From Chloroflexota bacterium (GTDB lineage: Bacteria; Chloroflexota; UBA11872; UBA12225): a stretch of 64,000 nt of DNA. The stretch covers positions 62,001 to 126,000 of the forward strand of contig JAUJOR010000007.1 of the NCBI GenBank assembly GCA_030447525.1. Direction: 5' to 3'. Positions 8,331 through 16,812 of this stretch are shown here, one piece after another. Position 1 is the stretch's first letter. Each line of letters starts with the position of its first letter. The notes below the pieces were generated by a model. The model ran no database searches, was not told the DNA's origin, and was given only the letters and a program-made list of their open reading frames with translations. The translations under genes were made by a program, and so were the position numbers.

Positions 8331-8741
8331 TTATACGTCCGGCTCCACCGTGACCTTGATCCCGATGGTACGAATGACGGCGGCCACGGCCTCGGCGCGC
8401 TCCAGGGGTCCGACGTAGGGCACAGCCGCCCCGGTGGTGTGGATCTCGCCGGCCAGGGCGGCGGCGCGCTCGTAGCTCATCCCCGGCACGGCCTTGATCA
8501 GGATGGCGATGACCTCGTCAAAGGTGTTGTAGTCGTTGTTATGCACCACCACCTTGTGGGGCGGGAGACGGCGCAGCAGCACGTCCGGGTCAAAGCCTCG
8601 CTCCGGCGCCTGCACCGGTCCCGCCGGGCCGGACGGCGCCGGCGGGAGCGACGCCGGGGCGCCCCCTGGCCCGGGGCGGGGGACGACCACCCGATGAGAA
8701 GGACTGGCTGAACGGTCCGCCACCATAGCCACGAGCTGCAT
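8331..8741 (-). CDS. clpS: ATP-dependent Clp protease adaptor ClpS-like protein
   Basis: ClpS delivers N-degron substrates to ClpAP or ClpCP. The core lies in the C-terminal ~80 residues: HKVVVHNNDYNTFDEVIAIL, then MSYERAAALAGEIHTTGAAV, matching the adaptor's N-end-rule pocket region (the VxxxND/TF element and the helix with the substrate-gating residues). The usual length is about 100. Here 136 residues include a disordered Pro/Gly/Ala N-terminus of ~50. The histidine of the typical VH-x-KG segment appears instead as IHTTGAAV, so substrate specificity may differ. Alternative starts such as ATG 8723 are possible. Confidence 0.82.
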   Translation of the reverse strand: MQLVAMVADRSASPSHRVVVPRPGPGGAPASLPPAPSGPAGPVQAPERGFDPDVLLRRLPPHKVVVHNNDYNTFDEVIAILIKAVPGMSYERAAALAGEIHTTGAAVPYVGPLERAEAVAAVIRTIGIKVTVEPDV

Positions 8742-8800
8742 GGCCCAAATACTAGCGGCTCCCGGCGGGTTAGGTCACCGTGCGATCCGTCCCCTCCCCT

Positions 8801-8826
8801 GCGCCGTCACCCGCGGGTGACGGCGC
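8801..8826. promoter_or_regulatory. 26-bp perfect palindrome, candidate operator
   Basis: The 13-base arm GCGCCGTCACCCG is followed directly by its exact reverse complement. It lies between the divergent clpS-like gene and gpmI, 60 bases from the former and 190 from the latter. In a divergent promoter region an operator is more likely than a terminator, but a strong cruciform or hairpin is also possible. Confidence 0.6.
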
Positions 8827-8909
8827 CGCCGGCCGATCTAGCGCTCGGGGCATCGCTTTCTCAGGGTAATCGCGTCTTTGGTCGAGGGGCGGCAGGTCTT
8901 GCCATCCAT

Positions 8910-8939
8910 GCACCGGCACGCACCGGCATGCACCGGCTG
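8910..8939 (+). repeat. 10-bp direct repeat, three copies
   Basis: Three consecutive near-identical units GCACCGGCAC, GCACCGGCAT and GCACCGGCTG lie about 80 bases upstream of the gpmI start codon. They could be repeated protein-binding half-sites or simple slippage products. Confidence 0.75.
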
Positions 8940-9016
8940 AGAACGATGCCCGACGTGCTATGGTGACGCCTGGGTGCGGTCGATGGCACCTCCACCAGAC
9001 CAACGGAAGACGACAC

Positions 9017-10615
9017 ATGCCGAGTGTCTCCCCAGTCCCACAATCCCCCTGTGTCCTGATCATCATGGATGGCTGGGGCCTGGCCCCGCCCGGGCCGGGG
9101 AACGCCATCACCTCGGCCCGCACGCCGAATCTCGATCGCTATTGGGCGCTGGGACGACACAGCGTCCTGGAGGCTTCCGGCCTAGCGGTGGGGTTGCCGG
9201 AAGGGCAGATCGGGAACTCGGAGGTTGGACACCTCAACCTGGGGGCCGGCTTCCGCGTGCTCCAGGAGCTCCCGCGCATCGACCACGAGATTGAGACAGA
9301 GGCCTTTTTCCAGAACCCTGCCCTGGTCTCGGCCGTGGATCGGGCGCGGGACCGGGGCCGTACGCTCCATCTCCTCGGTCTCTTCAGTAACGGTGGGGTG
9401 CACAGCCACGCCCGGCACCTCTACGCCTTGCTGCAGCTGGCGGCGCGGCGGGCGCTGCGCCGTGTCTCGGTGCACGCCTTTCTGGACGGGCGAGACACCC
9501 CCCCGCAGCAGGCCCTGGCCGACCTCCCGGAGCTGCAGGGGGAGCTGGCGAAGACCGGCGTCGGCCGCATCGCCACCGTGACTGGGCGCTACTACGCCAT
9601 GGACCGGGACAACCGCTGGGATCGCACCGCCCGTGCCTACTACGCCCTCACCCGGGGCCAGGGCGAGCACGCCCCCAGCGCCGAAGCGGCCGTTCAGCAA
9701 GCTTACGCGTCGGGGACGACCGACGAGTTCGTTCCCCCTACCGTCGTGGACCTCCCCACCTCACTTCCGGGGGGTGCCCCCCCCAGTCCCACTATCCAGG
9801 ATGGCGACAGCGTGCTGTGGTTCAACTTCCGGGCCGACCGCGCCCGCCAGCTTACCTACGCCTTGCTCCTGCCGGACTTTGCTGGCTTTGACCGGGAGCG
9901 CCGGCCGGAAGACCTCTTCTACGTTACCTTGACCCAGTACGAGGCCGATCTCCCTGTCAGCGCCGTCGCCTACCCGCCCCAGAACGTGGAGTGGCCGCTG
10001 GCTCGTGTCGTCTCTGAGGCCGGCCTACAACAGTGCCACCTGGCGGAGACGGAGAAGTACGCCCACGTCACCTACTTCTTCAATGGCGGGCGGGAGGAAC
10101 CCTATCCCGGCGAGCAGCGGGTCATGATCCCCTCACCCAAGGTTGCGACCTACGATCTCCAACCGGAGATGAGCGCCCTTGCCGTGGCCGGCGCCGCCGC
10201 AGCGCGCCTGGCGGGTGGACGGGACGGCTTTGTGGTGCTGAACCTCGCCAATGGGGACATGGTAGGGCACACCGGGATCATGGAGGCCGCCATTCGCGCC
10301 GCCGAGGTGGTAGACACGGCCGTCGGCCGGGTGGTCGAGGCCGCCCTGGAAGCCGGGGGGTACGCCGCCGTGACGTCCGACCACGGCAACGCCGAGGAGA
10401 TGATCGACACAGACACCGGCGGCCCCATGACTGCCCATACGACGAACCCGGTGCCGTTTCTCCTGGTGGGTACACCGGCCGGGACGTGCCTCAAGCCCCG
10501 GGGCGTCCTGGCGGACGTCGCCCCGACGCTGCTCCGCCTGATGGCCCTCCCTATTCCCTCCAGCATGGCCGGGCACGGCCTGCTCAGCGAAGACCGTCTG
10601 AGAGGAAAGTCATGA
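9017..10615 (+). CDS. gpmI: 2,3-bisphosphoglycerate-independent phosphoglycerate mutase
   Basis: This glycolytic enzyme interconverts 3- and 2-phosphoglycerate through a phosphoserine intermediate with two metal ions. The protein has 532 residues. Metal-binding DGWG lies near residue 18, the catalytic serine is in GNSEVGHLNLGAG near 67, HAFLDGRDTPP near 155, FNFRADRARQL, and the second metal cluster TSDHGNAEEM near 455. The start at 9017 was chosen because family homology begins at VLIIMDGWG. The open frame extends upstream but without conserved sequence. Its stop codon overlaps the start of the next gene (ATGA). Confidence 0.96.
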   Translation: MPSVSPVPQSPCVLIIMDGWGLAPPGPGNAITSARTPNLDRYWALGRHSVLEASGLAVGLPEGQIGNSEVGHLNLGAGFRVLQELPRIDHEIETEAFFQNPALVSAVDRARDRGRTLHLLGLFSNGGVHSHARHLYALLQLAARRALRRVSVHAFLDGRDTPPQQALADLPELQGELAKTGVGRIATVTGRYYAMDRDNRWDRTARAYYALTRGQGEHAPSAEAAVQQAYASGTTDEFVPPTVVDLPTSLPGGAPPSPTIQDGDSVLWFNFRADRARQLTYALLLPDFAGFDRERRPEDLFYVTLTQYEADLPVSAVAYPPQNVEWPLARVVSEAGLQQCHLAETEKYAHVTYFFNGGREEPYPGEQRVMIPSPKVATYDLQPEMSALAVAGAAAARLAGGRDGFVVLNLANGDMVGHTGIMEAAIRAAEVVDTAVGRVVEAALEAGGYAAVTSDHGNAEEMIDTDTGGPMTAHTTNPVPFLLVGTPAGTCLKPRGVLADVAPTLLRLMALPIPSSMAGHGLLSEDRLRGKS

Positions 10616-11754
10616 AGATCACGGATATCAAGACCTTTCTCGTCGATGCCTCGCCCCCCGGAGGCTGGGGTGGTGGGGGGCGCAACTGGCTCTTCGTCAA
10701 GGTCGAGACGGACGAAGGGATCTCCGGCTTAGGGGAGGCCAGTGGCTGGCCCCGGGTGATCCAGACGGCCATCGAGGACTTGCAGACGATCTTGATCGGG
10801 CAGGACCCTACCAGGATCGAGCTCCTGTGGCAGAAGATGTTCCTGGGGATGATGGGCCACGGCATGACCGGCGTGGTCGGCGCCGGGGCGATCACCGGCA
10901 TCGAGATGGCCCTGTGGGATATCCTGGGCAAGAAGCTGGGCGTCCCGGTGGTCGATCTCCTCGGCGGTCGCTGTCGCGACCGGGTGCGAGTGTACGCCCA
11001 TGCCAGCCAGCCGGAGCCGGCCCTCAATCTCGTGGAGCAGGGCTATACGGCCCTCAAGTGTGGTGGCTTGCAGCACCCGGTGAAGACGGTACGCCGGCTC
11101 CGTGACGCCTTGCCGGACGACGTGGACGTGTGCATCGACGTCCACGGACCGCCCTGGCTCACCGTCCCCGACGCCATCCGCGTGGGCCAGGAGCTGGAGG
11201 AGTATGACCTGCTCTTCTTTGAAGACCCTGTGCCACCGGAGAACATGGACGCCCTGGCCAAAGTCAGCGGAAGCCTCTCCCTGCCGGTGGCCGCCGGCGA
11301 GCGCTCCAGCACCATCTACGGCTGTCGAGAGCTGATCGAGCGGGAGATCGTAGACGTCCTACAACCGGACATGGGGCGCGTTGGCGGGATCTCTCAAATG
11401 AAGAAGATCGCCGCCCAGGCAGAGGCGCACTACATCATGATGGCCCCGCACGACGGCTCGAACGGTCCCCTGTGCGAGGCCGCCGCCGTGCACGTCATGG
11501 CCGCCGTGCCCAACTTCCTTATCCTGGAGCACCGCGCCAACGACGTGCCCTGGCGCTACGAGGTGGTCACCGAGCTACCGGTGGTGGACGGTCACATCGA
11601 GGTGCCTCGCCGCCCAGGGCTGGGGGTCGAGCTCAACGAGGAGGTGGCCCGAGCCCACCCGGGGGTGCCCAATGTGGCCGCCGTGACCCCGGCCAACCTC
11701 GAGCGGACGTACGTGGAGCCCCGTGCCCGGCGCCGGCGCTTGTTCGAGCGCTGA
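10612..11754 (+). CDS. Enolase-superfamily sugar-acid dehydratase (mandelate racemase/galactonate dehydratase-like)
   Basis: The protein has 380 residues. It begins MKITDIKTFLVDA, with an N-terminal capping domain and a TIM-barrel with the enolase-superfamily residues: D-x-H in CIDVHGPPWL near residue 180, Glu in FFEDPVPPEN near 205, Glu in VAAGERSS near 232, and the catalytic His in MMAPHDGSNGP near 282. Positions and the final C-terminal motif fit acid-sugar dehydratases such as galactonate dehydratase, which yield 2-keto-3-deoxy acids. The substrate is not decided by sequence. The ATG overlaps the gpmI stop by four bases, indicating translational coupling to glycolysis. Confidence 0.9.
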   Translation: MKITDIKTFLVDASPPGGWGGGGRNWLFVKVETDEGISGLGEASGWPRVIQTAIEDLQTILIGQDPTRIELLWQKMFLGMMGHGMTGVVGAGAITGIEMALWDILGKKLGVPVVDLLGGRCRDRVRVYAHASQPEPALNLVEQGYTALKCGGLQHPVKTVRRLRDALPDDVDVCIDVHGPPWLTVPDAIRVGQELEEYDLLFFEDPVPPENMDALAKVSGSLSLPVAAGERSSTIYGCRELIEREIVDVLQPDMGRVGGISQMKKIAAQAEAHYIMMAPHDGSNGPLCEAAAVHVMAAVPNFLILEHRANDVPWRYEVVTELPVVDGHIEVPRRPGLGVELNEEVARAHPGVPNVAAVTPANLERTYVEPRARRRRLFER

Positions 11755-11782
11755 TACCGCGCGGCGGGTGTGCGTCCAGAGA

Positions 11783-12445
11783 TCAAGCAGCTCCGGCGCG
11801 GTCGGGATCTTCCTGCCAAATACGGTAGGAGTAGACGGTCAGCCACACGGCACCGGCCACGGTGCCGGCGACGGTGGCTACCATGAGCAATGATGACCCC
11901 AGCCAGCCGGCCACGATCATCATCAACCCGGCGCCGGCCATCAGCCGGCCGGCAAGACGATTCGTCCGCTCCCAGGAGACCTGGCTGGACAGCGTCCAGG
12001 GGGTGCGCACGCCGACGAACCAATTGGGGCGCAAGCGTCCCATCTGGCTGCCGATGACCAGAAAGAGGGCCCCAATGGAGAGGGGCACGACGCGGTTCAT
12101 CTCCACTTCGTAGCCGCGGATGGCCAGGTGCACCAGACCGTACATCGCCGTCATCACGGCCAGGATGGCGAAGCGGAGCACGGTGTAGCTCCCGGCGAAG
12201 AGGGGATAGGCTTCTCGCCGCGGATCGATCCGGGGCACGATCAGCAACGCCAGATAGAGCCCCAGGGCGACGAGCGGGAGGAGGAACAAACCCTCCAGGC
12301 GGTTGCCGAAACCGTCCACCTTACCGTCCATGCCCCAGTGGGTGGGGATCTGCTCCGGCGCAACGGGCCACGTCACAGCCGCCAGCAAGAACTGCGCTCC
12401 CAGCAGGAGCCACAAGGGCCACTCCGTACGCCATGACACGCGCAT
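11783..12445 (-). CDS. SdpI-like DUF1648 integral membrane protein
   Basis: The start is ATG at 12445, preceded by GGGAGGGGAG; the longer open frame upstream is not conserved-looking. The 220-residue protein has about six hydrophobic segments. The N-terminal part shows the DUF1648 signature PEQIPTHWGMDGKVDGFGNR. The C-terminal half shows the SdpI signature RLRPNWFVGVRTPWTLSS, followed by two further membrane spans. Bacillus SdpI confers immunity to the SdpC toxin and signals to a repressor. Many homologues are of unknown function, and no toxin or regulator gene is adjacent here. Confidence 0.88.
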   Translation of the reverse strand: MRVSWRTEWPLWLLLGAQFLLAAVTWPVAPEQIPTHWGMDGKVDGFGNRLEGLFLLPLVALGLYLALLIVPRIDPRREAYPLFAGSYTVLRFAILAVMTAMYGLVHLAIRGYEVEMNRVVPLSIGALFLVIGSQMGRLRPNWFVGVRTPWTLSSQVSWERTNRLAGRLMAGAGLMMIVAGWLGSSLLMVATVAGTVAGAVWLTVYSYRIWQEDPDRAGAA

Positions 12446-12787
12446 CGGTCTCCCCTCCCGTCTGACCATCCTAGCACGGCCAACGTCCACCGGCCGGCCG
12501 CCCAGGGGCGGTAGCCCGGTCATGGCTAGTACCCGACCACGGTGACGCTGCAGGCCAGGTCCCAGCTTGGCGGGACGAGCGAAATCGCGTTGGCGAGGCC
12601 CCGTGCGGCCAGGCCACAAGCGAGGGGCTACCTCTCCACGGAGTCCCGGCGAGACAGGAGAGGTCAAACGGCTAGGTGATCTTCGCCGCTGTCCTCAGCA
12701 CGGCCACGATGGGAAATGCGGTACAGTACCGGGAGCGACGCCGGCAAGCACGCCGGCGCGGTTGCCGGTAGCGGAAAGGTTGTAGCG
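12446..12787. other. Intergenic region, no gene seen
   Basis: This is 342 bases between the divergent SdpI-like gene and a small membrane protein gene. The only in-frame extension is upstream of the SdpI-like start and has no conserved features. The region is GC-rich with scattered GCCGGCCGGC palindromic runs (around 12493-12503) but shows no convincing terminator or RNA gene. Promoters for both flanking genes must lie here. Confidence 0.5.
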
Positions 12788-13006
12788 ATGATTCAGATAG
12801 GAAAGATCGTCCTGCTCCTGTGGGCCATTGGGCTCGGCTACGTCGGCTTGCTGCTCGTCATGGGGCAGGGCGCCGTGGCCATGACGGCGATCGAAGCCGG
12901 CCGGCTGAGCGAAGCGATCATGCAGGGTATCTTCATCACCATCGTGTTCGTCTGCACGGCCATCGCCGTCGGTCTGTTCCTGTTCGTCGGCGTGCTGCGC
13001 GAGTGA
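12788..13006 (+). CDS. Small two-helix membrane protein, unknown function
   Basis: The protein has 72 residues. It begins MIQIGKIVLLLWAIGLGYVG with a first membrane helix, a short loop (MTAIEAGRLSEAIMQG), and a second helix (IFITIVFVCTAIAVGLFLFVGV), ending in charged LRE. The sequence is not assignable to a family. The start ATG at 12788 has GGAAAGG upstream. It ends 20 bases before the convergent M23 peptidase gene. Two well-formed helices and normal codon bias argue for a real gene. Confidence 0.65.
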   Translation: MIQIGKIVLLLWAIGLGYVGLLLVMGQGAVAMTAIEAGRLSEAIMQGIFITIVFVCTAIAVGLFLFVGVLRE

Positions 13007-13025
13007 CGCACAGTCACCACAGGAC

Positions 13026-14549
13026 CTACCGCGCCAGGAACTCCCTCGGATCTTGCGTCTGCCCGCCGACGCGCACTTCAAAATGGAGGTGCGGCCCGGT
13101 GGTCAGGCCGGTGAGGCCGATGTAGCCGATAATCTGCCCCCGCTTCACCGCTTCGCCCTCCCGCACAGGGGGTGAGATGGCCTCATCGTCCAGGTGGGCG
13201 TAGAGCGTGGCCACCGTGCGGTCGTGGGCTACGACCACCAGCATACCGTACGACAGGGAGCGATCAGCCGGCTCGGCCAGGCCGCAGACCAGCACGATCC
13301 CATCGGCCGCTGCCAGGACAGGGGCGTAAAGGCGCTGGGCCAGATCGATCCCCGTATGGGCGGGCTGGGCGAAGGTAGGCTCACCGTACTCCGTTGTGAC
13401 CACGGCATGACCCACCGGCCACAGGAGGGGAGGCGTCCCCAGGAGAGCGCCCGTGGTGAGCGGGCCTAGGCCGGCGGGCGCTGCGGTGGGCACCGGCCGG
13501 CCGGCCGGTGCTATAGCCGGCCGGGCCGTCGGCACGGGCGTGGGGCGTTGTCGCTCCAGGGCCTCCAGCTCCCGCTGGTACTGGCGCTGCAGGGACACGA
13601 TGCGGCCCCCCAGGGCGCTGGACTGCTGTGCCGCCAGGATCGTCTCGGCCTGTGACTGCTGTTCCTGGGCCTGGCGCACGGCCTCACGCTGCTCTGCGTG
13701 GCGCAGGGTGAGGACTTGATGCTGCGCGTCGATCTCGTCTCGCAGAGCGGTGGCCTCGTGCTGCTTTTCGCGCAGTCGGGCGGCCATATCCAACATGGCA
13801 TCACGCTCGGAGCGGAGCTGCCCGAGGAGGCGGTTGTCTTCCCGAGCCACTGACCGCAGGAGCGTGATCCGCCGCAGGACGTCACCGAAGTCTCGCGCTG
13901 AGAGGATCTCCTCCAGTGGCGACGTGCGGCTGAACTTGTAGATCGCCCGCAGCCGCGCCCCGTAGACGGCGCTGCGGGCATCGACGGCCGCTTGCTTGAT
14001 AGCCAGCTCGGCCTCCAGGGCCTGCATCTCTGCCGCTAGCTGGGCCAGATCGGCTTCGGCTCGCCTCAAGGCGTTCGCCGCCGCCACGAGCTGCTGGTCG
14101 ATGCGGTACAGCTCGGCGACGAGCTCCTTGGTCAGGCCGCGGAGGGCCTGCACTGTGGCCAGGGTCGGCCGCCCCGAGCCCGGCTCCGTGACAAGGGACG
14201 GCACCACCGGTGTCCTGACCGGCCCGGCTTCGCCGACGGTCGCCATCACCGCCGGTCCGCGAGGCGCCGGGGGCCGGGGCGTTGGGGCCGCCGTGGCCGG
14301 GCCGGCCGGCGCCCCCGGGACGACCCGGGGAGCCGCCGGGGCGCCGGCCGCCGGCGGGGCGCACGGGGCCACCGGCGGCGTCTGGGAAGTACCGGCTGCC
14401 CCCGTGGCAGTCGCCCCGGCCCCCGCTGTCGGCGACGGGACGGCCTGGGCCGAGAGCGCCGCCGGGCGCAGCGTCAGCACCCCGACCAGTAGGCCGAATC
14501 CAATCACATGGCCGGCCCGTGGCTGGAGGGCGCTGCGTGACCCTGTCAT
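13026..14549 (-). CDS. Secreted M23-family peptidoglycan peptidase, EnvC/NlpD-like
   Basis: The protein has 507 residues. A signal peptide is visible (HVIGFGLLVGVLTLRPAALSAQA). Next come a Pro/Ala/Gly-rich linker, a long coiled coil (about residues 125-320, with ELYRIDQQLVAAANALRRAE and RDEIDAQHQVLTLRHAEQRE), another linker and a C-terminal LytM domain. Metal-binding residues are in HTGIDLAQ and HLHFEVRVGG. Coiled-coil plus LytM proteins cleave or activate cleavage of cell-wall cross-links during division. The HxxxD and HxH motifs are intact, so it is probably catalytic rather than only an activator. No FtsEX genes lie nearby. Confidence 0.9.
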   Translation of the reverse strand: MTGSRSALQPRAGHVIGFGLLVGVLTLRPAALSAQAVPSPTAGAGATATGAAGTSQTPPVAPCAPPAAGAPAAPRVVPGAPAGPATAAPTPRPPAPRGPAVMATVGEAGPVRTPVVPSLVTEPGSGRPTLATVQALRGLTKELVAELYRIDQQLVAAANALRRAEADLAQLAAEMQALEAELAIKQAAVDARSAVYGARLRAIYKFSRTSPLEEILSARDFGDVLRRITLLRSVAREDNRLLGQLRSERDAMLDMAARLREKQHEATALRDEIDAQHQVLTLRHAEQREAVRQAQEQQSQAETILAAQQSSALGGRIVSLQRQYQRELEALERQRPTPVPTARPAIAPAGRPVPTAAPAGLGPLTTGALLGTPPLLWPVGHAVVTTEYGEPTFAQPAHTGIDLAQRLYAPVLAAADGIVLVCGLAEPADRSLSYGMLVVVAHDRTVATLYAHLDDEAISPPVREGEAVKRGQIIGYIGLTGLTTGPHLHFEVRVGGQTQDPREFLAR

Positions 14550-14669
14550 CGACGACGGGGGAGTCTACCCGGCCGCCGGCGCCGGGAGCGAGCCTCGGTT
14601 TGTCCCCAGCGGCTCGCGCCGTCGGCGCACCCACCGGCGCACCTTCTACCCATACCAGAACGGTAGAAC

Positions 14670-14700
14670 GGCCCGGCGGGCGATTGAGACCTGCCGGGCC
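14670..14700. terminator. Strong 11-bp hairpin upstream of the M23 gene
   Basis: GGCCCGGCGGG (14670-14680) pairs with CCTGCCGGGCC (14690-14700) with a single G-T wobble around a nine-base loop. It lies 120 bases upstream of the M23 gene and 236 bases downstream of the glycosidase stop on the same strand. Termination of the glycosidase transcript is the simplest reading. No T-tract is present. Confidence 0.5.
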
Positions 14701-14792
14701 GGCAAATGCACTGAGGGTACGAGCAGGGGCCAGTGCAAACCTTGGAGGGACGGTCTTCCCTGCGCGGCTCCCCTTCGTCCTCAGCCGGCTAG

Positions 14793-14935
14793 CCTGGATT
14801 ATTCATACACAGAAACAGGATGAGAGCAAATGCCCCTGGGAAGCCCCCAAATGGCGGCTGTTTGCCTCCTGGTGATGCGTGCAACCGCCGGGGCCCGTGT
14901 GATCTGGCCACTACCGGACCCGTGAATAATGCAGG
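14793..14935. mobile_element. MITE-like 143-bp non-coding element with 13-bp terminal inverted repeats
   Basis: The ends CCTGGATTATTCA (14793-14805) and TGAATAATGCAGG (14923-14935) are inverted repeats with one mismatch. CTAG flanks both sides directly (14789-14792 and 14936-14939), consistent with a 4-bp target duplication; because CTAG is itself a palindrome it could also be part of the inverted repeat. The interior has no open frame of note. CTAG fits the YTAR-type target of the IS5 group; that link is an inference. Confidence 0.6.
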
Positions 14936-16633
14936 CTAGGCCGGGGCGAAGCCCGGGACTTCCACCGGGGCATCCCCGGGCACGCCTTCCTCCACCAGGA
15001 GGAGCGGCGCCCCGCCGACGTAGAAGTAGCCTTGCGGATCACTGCCGAACACGGGATGCTGGAAGTGGGTCGTGGCCGCTGGGAGCGTGACCGTCAAGCG
15101 CCCGCCGCTGGGTGCCAGGGGGGCCTCCGATCCGTGCTTGTCCACCACCTTGGCCTCCACCCCCCACGGGGGGAGGTCGACGTTCATCGGCTGCTCCGTG
15201 CCGTTCCACAGGACGTAGGTACGCTGCGCCCCTTTCTGGAACACGGCCATATGGCCGGCCCAGTCGAAGCGCGAGGCGTACTGCTTCTGGTTCCTGGGGT
15301 CGGGGCGAGTCTTGACATAGAGGCGCGACCAGTCGGCGTTCCCCATGTACTTCGCCGCCAGCTGGTAGGCAACGTAGGCCGGCCGGATGCGGGACGGGTC
15401 GGCGTTGCGCCGGTCTGCGTCGTAGCGCACCAATCCCCAGAGCTCGTCCGGCACGGGGTAGGCGTCATCCTGTGCGGCCTGGAAAAAGACCCGCTCGTAG
15501 CCGGCAGTCAAGGCCACGGCGTAGGCCTGGAGGACGTAGCTGGCTTGCTCCTCCATGGTGATGCGGAAGAAGTCGTACTTCACCACGGGGCTCCAGCCGG
15601 GCACCTCGTCGTCGTACGGCATGGAGTTGATCTCGGTCAGCCACACAGGCTTGTCGCCGGCCCCGATCGACTGCAGGCGCTCCCGAAAGCCGGTGCGATC
15701 GGCCTGCTCGGTGGCCTGTGGCGCACCGCCGTGCATGCGGTCCCACAGGTCATGGGCGTTGCGGTAGAGATTCAGGGCAAAGACATCGAAAACGCTCGCC
15801 CCCATCGGGTCGGCCCGCACGGCCCCGGCAAAGGCGTCGAACCAGGGGACGGCGCTGCCCTTGGCCTCCTCCTTGTCCTTAAAATAGGAGTACGGGGCGG
15901 TGACGATCTTGACGTCCGGGTTGGCGGCCCTGGCCGCAACGGACGCCACCTTGAGCAGCTGATAGTACTGCTCTGGCGAGCCGGACCAGGTGCTGTAGAT
16001 GGCGGCCGACCCGGTGGCCGGGATCTCTGGCTCGTTCCAGATCTCGAAGACGTCCATCAATCCCTTGTAGCTGCCGGCCAGCTGGTACATGAAGGCGCCC
16101 CAGGTGTTTTCCGGGTTCACCTGACCGTCGATGAACACCGGGGCGTACAGCCCGCGGGGCACCGACGTGCCGGTCTTCAAGCCGGGGGTCTCGGCCGCCC
16201 ATTCCGGGGTGCCGAGCACCATGGCGGCGACTTTCGTCCCGCCGCGCACCGTTTCTTCCAGGGTGTTCTGGCCACGATCGTCCCGGAAGTAATGGACGTT
16301 CAGATCGCCCGGTTGGGGCTGGACGTTGAACCACTGCACCGTCCAACGTGTCCAGCTCGCCCCCGAGGCCTGACCAAAGGGGGCAGCGCGAAAGGACTCG
16401 TTTAAGCCAAAGGCCCCGGCCGCGTCCACCGCAGCCAGGGGCACCAGCGGCGCTGGGCCCAGGAGGGCGGCCCCTGCCACCGGCGAGAGCCCGCCGAGGA
16501 CGGGGGCCAGACCGGCGAGGCCCCCGGCGAGGGCACCAGCGCTGGCCGTCAAGCGGTGCGCGTCACGCCGGCGCAGGCGCGGCCCCCGCTGGGGAGTGGA
16601 GCCACGAGTCGAAGAGAAAGAGGGGGTTGCCAT
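14936..16633 (-). CDS. Secreted clan GH-A glycoside hydrolase (GH39/GH5-like)
   Basis: The start is ATG at 16633. The N-terminus has an arginine cluster (RLRRRDAHR) followed by a hydrophobic stretch, a possible Tat-type export signal. The TIM-barrel carries the clan GH-A acid/base in IWNEPEIPATG near residue 200 and the nucleophile in VWLTEINSMPYD near residue 333. A C-terminal beta-sandwich-like region (AVFQKGAQRTYVLWNG, GGRLTVTLPAATTHF) ends the 565-residue protein. It probably hydrolyses an external polysaccharide; the substrate is undetermined. Its TAG stop is formed by the CTAG at the end of the adjacent 143-bp element. Confidence 0.82.
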   Translation of the reverse strand: MATPSFSSTRGSTPQRGPRLRRRDAHRLTASAGALAGGLAGLAPVLGGLSPVAGAALLGPAPLVPLAAVDAAGAFGLNESFRAAPFGQASGASWTRWTVQWFNVQPQPGDLNVHYFRDDRGQNTLEETVRGGTKVAAMVLGTPEWAAETPGLKTGTSVPRGLYAPVFIDGQVNPENTWGAFMYQLAGSYKGLMDVFEIWNEPEIPATGSAAIYSTWSGSPEQYYQLLKVASVAARAANPDVKIVTAPYSYFKDKEEAKGSAVPWFDAFAGAVRADPMGASVFDVFALNLYRNAHDLWDRMHGGAPQATEQADRTGFRERLQSIGAGDKPVWLTEINSMPYDDEVPGWSPVVKYDFFRITMEEQASYVLQAYAVALTAGYERVFFQAAQDDAYPVPDELWGLVRYDADRRNADPSRIRPAYVAYQLAAKYMGNADWSRLYVKTRPDPRNQKQYASRFDWAGHMAVFQKGAQRTYVLWNGTEQPMNVDLPPWGVEAKVVDKHGSEAPLAPSGGRLTVTLPAATTHFQHPVFGSDPQGYFYVGGAPLLLVEEGVPGDAPVEVPGFAPA

Positions 16634-16812
16634 ACGCACAGACCTTGCTCCTATTGCAGTGATGCGGTGGTGGCGATGCGGTCGTCGCGTCCGCCAGGGT
16701 ATACGCCTGCTCGGCAAGTGCATCCGCCGTCTAAGAGCAACGCCGTCACGGCCGTGGGGGTGATGGGCCGGGCGGCACGGTAGACTCACCGCCGCTGAAG
16801 ACCGGAGAGGAG

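Noticed and set aside
8801..8826. The 26-bp palindrome as a Rho-independent terminator
   Set aside because: It lies between divergent genes, so no transcript from the flanking genes would need to end there, and no T-tract follows.
15032..16405. A 457-codon plus-strand frame opposite the GH-A glycosidase
   Set aside because: The minus-strand frame has WNEP and TEIN catalytic motifs; the plus frame has no family features.
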